Below, in pieces: positions 14,077 through 16,800 of a stretch of DNA of 16,800 nt. Where the stretch lies: the NCBI GenBank assembly GCA_963579925.1, contig CAUZJA010000036.1, positions 1 to 16,800 of the forward strand, read 5' to 3'. The translations under genes were made by a program, and so were the position numbers. The DNA is from UBA1151 sp963579925 (GTDB lineage: Bacteria > Chloroflexota > Dehalococcoidia > Lucifugimonadales > Lucifugimonadaceae). The notes below the pieces were generated by a model. The model ran no database searches. It saw only the letters and a program-made list of their open reading frames with translations, and had not been told where the DNA came from. How positions within the stretch are numbered: the first letter of the stretch is position 1; the number at the start of each line of letters is the position of its first letter.

Positions 14077-14703
14077 ATGACGGCCTTTACCCTGAGATGG
14101 CGTTTCGTGATCTCACTGTTTGCGCTCGTGTTGGTTGCTGCTTGCGGAAGCGACACGACCTCAGCGGAAGGAATAGTCGGCCCACTCCCCACGCAGCAGG
14201 TGGATGAACTCACTAAGCCATCAGTAGATCCCGCGTCGGAATTGATTCCCCTCGATGACACGCCGTTTGCTGAGATTCTCCGAATGATTCCGGACTTGCC
14301 GGAATTGCGAGAGCAAATTGCTCTCGAGGATTTTTCGGGCTTGAGCGAATTGTATGGAGTAGATCGGCCAACATCAGCTGATCTGGATTCAGCGGGGGTA
14401 GCTTTCGCGGATTCGTTGCTCTCAGCCGTGAGTTCAATGCTCGGCCCCGGACGTGTGGCCGACGCGCCGTGGATATCAGGGTTCCATGAGTCCCGTGACC
14501 GTGTAGACCTCTGGAACAACCTTGGGTTCGATCAACGAAACGTTCAGTTGTCCGCTCTTGCTGGGCGCGGGAACTTCAAGCTGGATGTACTCACGGGTAA
14601 CTATGATCTCGCCCCGACATCTGATGCCATCTCGGCTTGCGAGGAGTGTCAACCGCACACGCTCCAGAATTACCGTGAGGTTGAGTACCTGGGGTGGGGC
14701 TAG
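14077..14703 (+). pseudogene. Broken lipoprotein gene, N-terminal part
   Basis: This is the first part of an unrecognised lipoprotein gene that continues past an in-frame TAG at 14701. From ATG 14077 the signal peptide MTAFTLRWRFVISLFALVLVAAC has its lipobox cysteine at residue 23, followed by a Ser/Thr/acidic linker and a helical region (PELREQIALEDFSGLSEL). A beta-rich part follows (RGNFKLDVLTGNYDLAP), and the fragment ends at EYLGWG. The frame is also open from GTG 14005, but that would bury the signal peptide. The gene continues in the same frame from 14704 to 14829 and then, shifted by one base, to 15386. If the stop is real, a truncated lipoprotein of 208 residues could still be made. 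Confidence 0.65.
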
Positions 14704-15386
14704 GACGGAGCTGCTAACTTGCGCATGCGCTTCAAAGCCCCGATTTACAGTGCAGTGGGTGTAGGTGGACAGCTATTGGTTGTGTACGGAGCTGCGTATC
14801 GGGCACCTAACCCGGAATCATGGAAAAGGTGATCGACGTACGCTCTGGTGAGTTCCCGTCTCTGGCTGAGAACGAAGACTTCGCCCTGGTATTCCGCGGG
14901 CTGGCTATGGGCGGCGCAATCAACGCGTCGATCATTGCCGGGGATTACTCCAGTGCGGGCAGTCTCGTGGACAATGGGCAGGCGGTTGTTTACGGATCCA
15001 ACACCGATGGGCGAGTCGTCGTTTCTAAATCTGTCAGCGGCTCGGATAGCGAGGCTGACGATATAGTTGTTCTCGATACCGGGGTGTCTCTTTTGAAGCC
15101 GTTCGAGTTGGCTGGCATGGGTGTCGGCTTCGAAGATGGCCGCAACTTTACGGTGGTCGCTCTTCTCCACGGGACGGCGTCAGCGGAGGAGGAGAACATA
15201 CCACTTCTCCGCAATCGCGTTGATCAAGCCGAGTACGCAGACGGCAAGTCGTGGAGTGAACAAATCAGCGCGCTAGAGATCAACACATATGGCCGATTAC
15301 TTGTGGCCCGCCTGTTCTATGACAGCAAAAACGTAAACTTGCTGGACCCCAATGGACTGCCCAGGTTGATTCTTCACGAGCCGTAG
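14704..15386 (+). pseudogene. Broken lipoprotein gene, C-terminal part after TAG and frameshift
   Basis: After the TAG at 14701-14703 the same frame stays open to TGA 14830. It reads as ordinary protein, including RMRFKAPIYSAVGVGGQL and VVYGAAYRAPNPESWK. The sense then moves to the -1 frame, which runs from about 14824 to TAG 15384-15386 (KVIDVRSGEFPSLAENEDF at its start). One extra A in the AAAA run at 14824-14827 would restore WKKVID. The second stretch could be called as a separate ORF from ATG 14820, but that ATG has no ribosome binding site and the text continues the upstream frame. The restored protein would be about 436 residues. No domain is recognised. Confidence 0.65.
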
Positions 15387-15404
15387 AGACCGGGAATGCG
15401 CGTG

Positions 15405-15421
15405 GTGGAAAAGACTTCCAC
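15405..15421. repeat. Small inverted repeat between convergent genes
   Basis: GTGGAA (15405-15410) and TTCCAC (15416-15421) form a perfect six-base stem with a five-base loop between the broken lipoprotein gene and ndk. It may be a terminator for either, but no T-run follows. Confidence 0.35.
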
Positions 15422-15470
15422 AGTGGCGTGCGTTTCTATGATAGTGAAGGTATGTGACTGGTAGCGCGGT

Positions 15471-15929
15471 TTAGGCCTCGATTATCCAGGGTCCGTTTGC
15501 GCGGTGGTAGCTGATGATCTCAGACTCATCGAAGAAGATTGGCAGTTCGCGCTCAGCATCCTGAACTTCGGCTGAACCGTGGATCAAGTTTCGTCCGATG
15601 TCAGTCGCGAAATCACCTCTAATCGTCCCGGGCGCAGCATCCTGCGGATTGGTAACTCCCATGAGTCGGCGTGTGTGTGCAACGGCGTTGGGGCCAGATA
15701 CAGCCATGGCAACCACTGGGCCTGATGTGATGAAATCAACCAGTCCGGCGTAGAACGGGCGCTCTGAGTGTTCAGCGTAGTGCTCGGCAGCCATCTCACT
15801 GGTCATGTTGACGATCTTCAGGCCGATGATCTTCAGGCCGGTCTGCTCAAGTCGAGTAATGATTGGGCCGACAAGTCCGCGCTGCACGCCATCTGGCTTG
15901 ACGAGGACAAGGGTTCGTTCGGACGGCAT
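15471..15929 (-). CDS. ndk: Nucleoside-diphosphate kinase
   Basis: Ndk transfers the gamma-phosphate of ATP to nucleoside diphosphates through a phosphohistidine and balances the NTP and dNTP pools. The 152-residue protein has the N-terminal strand TLVLVKPDGVQRGLVGPII (6-24), RPFYAGLVDFITSGPVVAM (57-75), DPQDAAPGTIRGDF-like GTIRGDFATD (101-110) and active-site H117 in NLIHGSA. The usual HGSD reads HGSA (residue 120), a deviation from the family signature next to the catalytic histidine. AAGGA lies seven bases before ATG 15929. tsaB and tsaE are upstream on the same strand, with a 51-base gap that holds a hairpin, so ndk may be read from the same transcript. Confidence 0.95.
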   Translation of the reverse strand: MPSERTLVLVKPDGVQRGLVGPIITRLEQTGLKIIGLKIVNMTSEMAAEHYAEHSERPFYAGLVDFITSGPVVAMAVSGPNAVAHTRRLMGVTNPQDAAPGTIRGDFATDIGRNLIHGSAEVQDAERELPIFFDESEIISYHRANGPWIIEA

Positions 15930-15950
15930 TGGATTTCCTTTTGGTGTGGT

Positions 15951-15972
15951 TGAACGGCGAAGTGGCCGTTCA
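15951..15972. repeat. Perfect 8-base inverted repeat between tsaB and ndk
   Basis: TGAACGGC (15951-15958) and GCCGTTCA (15965-15972) pair perfectly around a six-base loop. It starts just after the tsaB stop and ends about 20 bases before the ndk start. Without a T-run, a partial terminator or an mRNA processing/stability hairpin is more likely than a full terminator. Confidence 0.45.
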
Positions 15973-15980
15973 CTGAATAG

Positions 15981-16649
15981 CTATTTTGGTTTCGATATCG
16001 ACGGAGGTCGGGCATAGTCCGGTTCAAGATCATCGTCATTGGTGACTTCACCGGCAGCGTGGAGTGCTGTGACGATCTCGATCAGACTGATTGGCGACCT
16101 CGTTGGTTGCTCTGTCGATAGTATCCGAGATGGTGCGATCAGGTCAGTAAGTTTTTCGCATGGCTCGCCACAAAATAGTGCGTTTCCAGGGGCTTGTTTA
16201 ACTAACTCTTTGAGCGGACTCACGCCACGACTGGCGGGTTCGACGACGTTCCCACTGGCGGCCGAATCGAATCGCCCCCACGCCACGCCGGATGAACCGG
16301 CATCGATCAGGGATATGACATCGGCATCTTTGCCGAGATGCGGCCACGCCTCAACCAGAAACGTTGAAATGCCGATGAGCGGAACGTCATTCGCCATGGT
16401 GAGGCCGCGCGCTGTGGCAATGCCAACCCGAAGCGCAGAGAAGCCACCGGGCCCCTTTGCGACGGCGATCAACTCCACGCTGTTCAGAGGGATATCTGCT
16501 TCGGCCAACACTTCGGTGACGGATGGAAGCAGTTCACGGCCGTGATTCTGATTTGAGCGCCACGTTTTCGCTGCCGACTTCTCGCCACTTGAGACGGCAA
16601 CTCCAGCCCAACGTGTGGAGGTATCGATTGCCAGGATTGTGTGGGTCAC
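15981..16649 (-). CDS. tsaB: tRNA t6A biosynthesis protein TsaB
   Basis: TsaB is the pseudo-enzyme partner of TsaD in the complex that puts threonylcarbamoyl on A37 of ANN-decoding tRNAs. The 222-residue protein has the ASKHA-fold start ILAIDTSTRWAGVAV (5-19), NQNHGRELLPSV (33-44), and the family hallmark GPGGFSALRVGIATARGL (66-83). The C-terminal end DYARPPSISKPK is also typical. GTG 16649 overlaps the upstream tsaE stop by four bases (GTGA, 16649-16646), so the two are translationally coupled. tsaD is not in the window. The coupling to tsaE is the arrangement seen in many bacteria. Confidence 0.93.
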   Translation of the reverse strand: MTHTILAIDTSTRWAGVAVSSGEKSAAKTWRSNQNHGRELLPSVTEVLAEADIPLNSVELIAVAKGPGGFSALRVGIATARGLTMANDVPLIGISTFLVEAWPHLGKDADVISLIDAGSSGVAWGRFDSAASGNVVEPASRGVSPLKELVKQAPGNALFCGEPCEKLTDLIAPSRILSTEQPTRSPISLIEIVTALHAAGEVTNDDDLEPDYARPPSISKPK

Positions 16650-16800
16650 CGGCTAATCACCGCGCTCAATGCCTCGACCAGACGGTCGGAATCAGGCCCA
16701 CCGCCAGAAAGCGTGATTACCCTCTCGTCATCACTAGAGCCGCGATTCATGCTGACGTGCAGCGCGTCCGGAGGGAAGGCCCCTTCTCCACGTTCAGGCC
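16646..16800 (-). CDS. tsaE: tRNA t6A biosynthesis ATPase TsaE (C-terminal end, cut by window edge)
   Basis: Only the last 50 or so codons are visible. They read PERGEGAFPPDALHV, then a short charged strand, and end in a helix (DRLVEALSAVISR). The PERG-x-x-(L/F)-P stretch matches the part of TsaE that follows the EWPER motif. The P-loop lies beyond the window. The identification is strengthened by the four-base overlap with tsaB. TsaE is the ATPase that regulates turnover of the TsaB-TsaD complex in t6A37 synthesis. Confidence 0.75.
   Translation of the reverse strand, partial: PERGEGAFPPDALHVSMNRGSSDDERVITLSGGGPDSDRLVEALSAVISR

Noticed and set aside
14695..14709. Stop-codon readthrough or recoding at TAG 14701
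   Set aside because: The GGC TAG GAC context is not a known readthrough signal, and the second lesion downstream makes gene decay simpler.
14815..14832. Programmed -1 frameshift in the broken lipoprotein gene
   Set aside because: The direction fits, but the local sequence GGAAAAGG is not a usual slippery heptamer, no following structure is evident, and the TAG at 14701 would still block translation.

Overview
The window looks like an ordinary chromosomal segment of an uncultured bacterium. The best guess is a Chloroflexota lineage of the SAR202/Dehalococcoidia type. This rests on lipoproteins with Pro/Thr-rich spacers after the lipobox, a four-cysteine HTH protein of a kind I associate with that phylum, moderate GC, and frequent GTG and TTG starts. 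The assignment is inference, because no rRNA or other phylogenetic marker is present. I see no CRISPR array, insertion sequence, integrase, tRNA or rRNA.

Layout. Positions 1-602 (-) hold the N-terminal part of rlmN, cut by the window edge. Positions 890-2372 (+) hold pstB and phoU without the rest of the pst operon. Positions 2391-3533 (-) hold a two-gene unit: an unrecognised 215-residue protein followed by a small Cys4/helix-turn-helix protein. Its promoter at 3610-3639 is overlaid by two perfect TAGAAC-N4-GTTCTA palindromes, which match the Gram-positive type LexA core GAAC-N4-GTTC. Reading away from the same region on + is a CinA-family protein (3755-5014) whose amidase half has lost its catalytic motifs. 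Then come a secreted lipoprotein with five cysteine pairs (5124-6404) and a zinc-type alcohol dehydrogenase lacking its structural zinc site (6580-7644). A strong hairpin at 7668-7695 separates these from a long minus-strand block.

The minus block, in transcription order, is mnmA (13386-12229), a DinB-like protein, rnhB, yraN, a DapA/NAL-superfamily aldolase, a TSUP-type permease and an alpha/beta hydrolase (ends 7721). The rnhB-yraN and TSUP-hydrolase pairs look translationally linked. rsfS (13435-13821, +) diverges from mnmA and appears to be leaderless. Positions 14077-15386 (+) carry a lipoprotein gene broken by an in-frame TAG and a one-base deletion. The right end (-) holds tsaE (partial), tsaB and ndk; tsaE and tsaB overlap by four bases.

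How the genes work together. Much of the content is informational housekeeping: rRNA/tRNA A2503/A37-type methylation (rlmN), tRNA 2-thiouridine (mnmA), tRNA t6A (tsaB/tsaE), ribosome silencing (rsfS), RNA/DNA hybrid removal (rnhB) and nucleotide pools (ndk). The part most worth follow-up is 2391-5014. There an apparent SOS-type operator pair controls an undescribed two-gene unit and may also touch a divergent cinA homologue.
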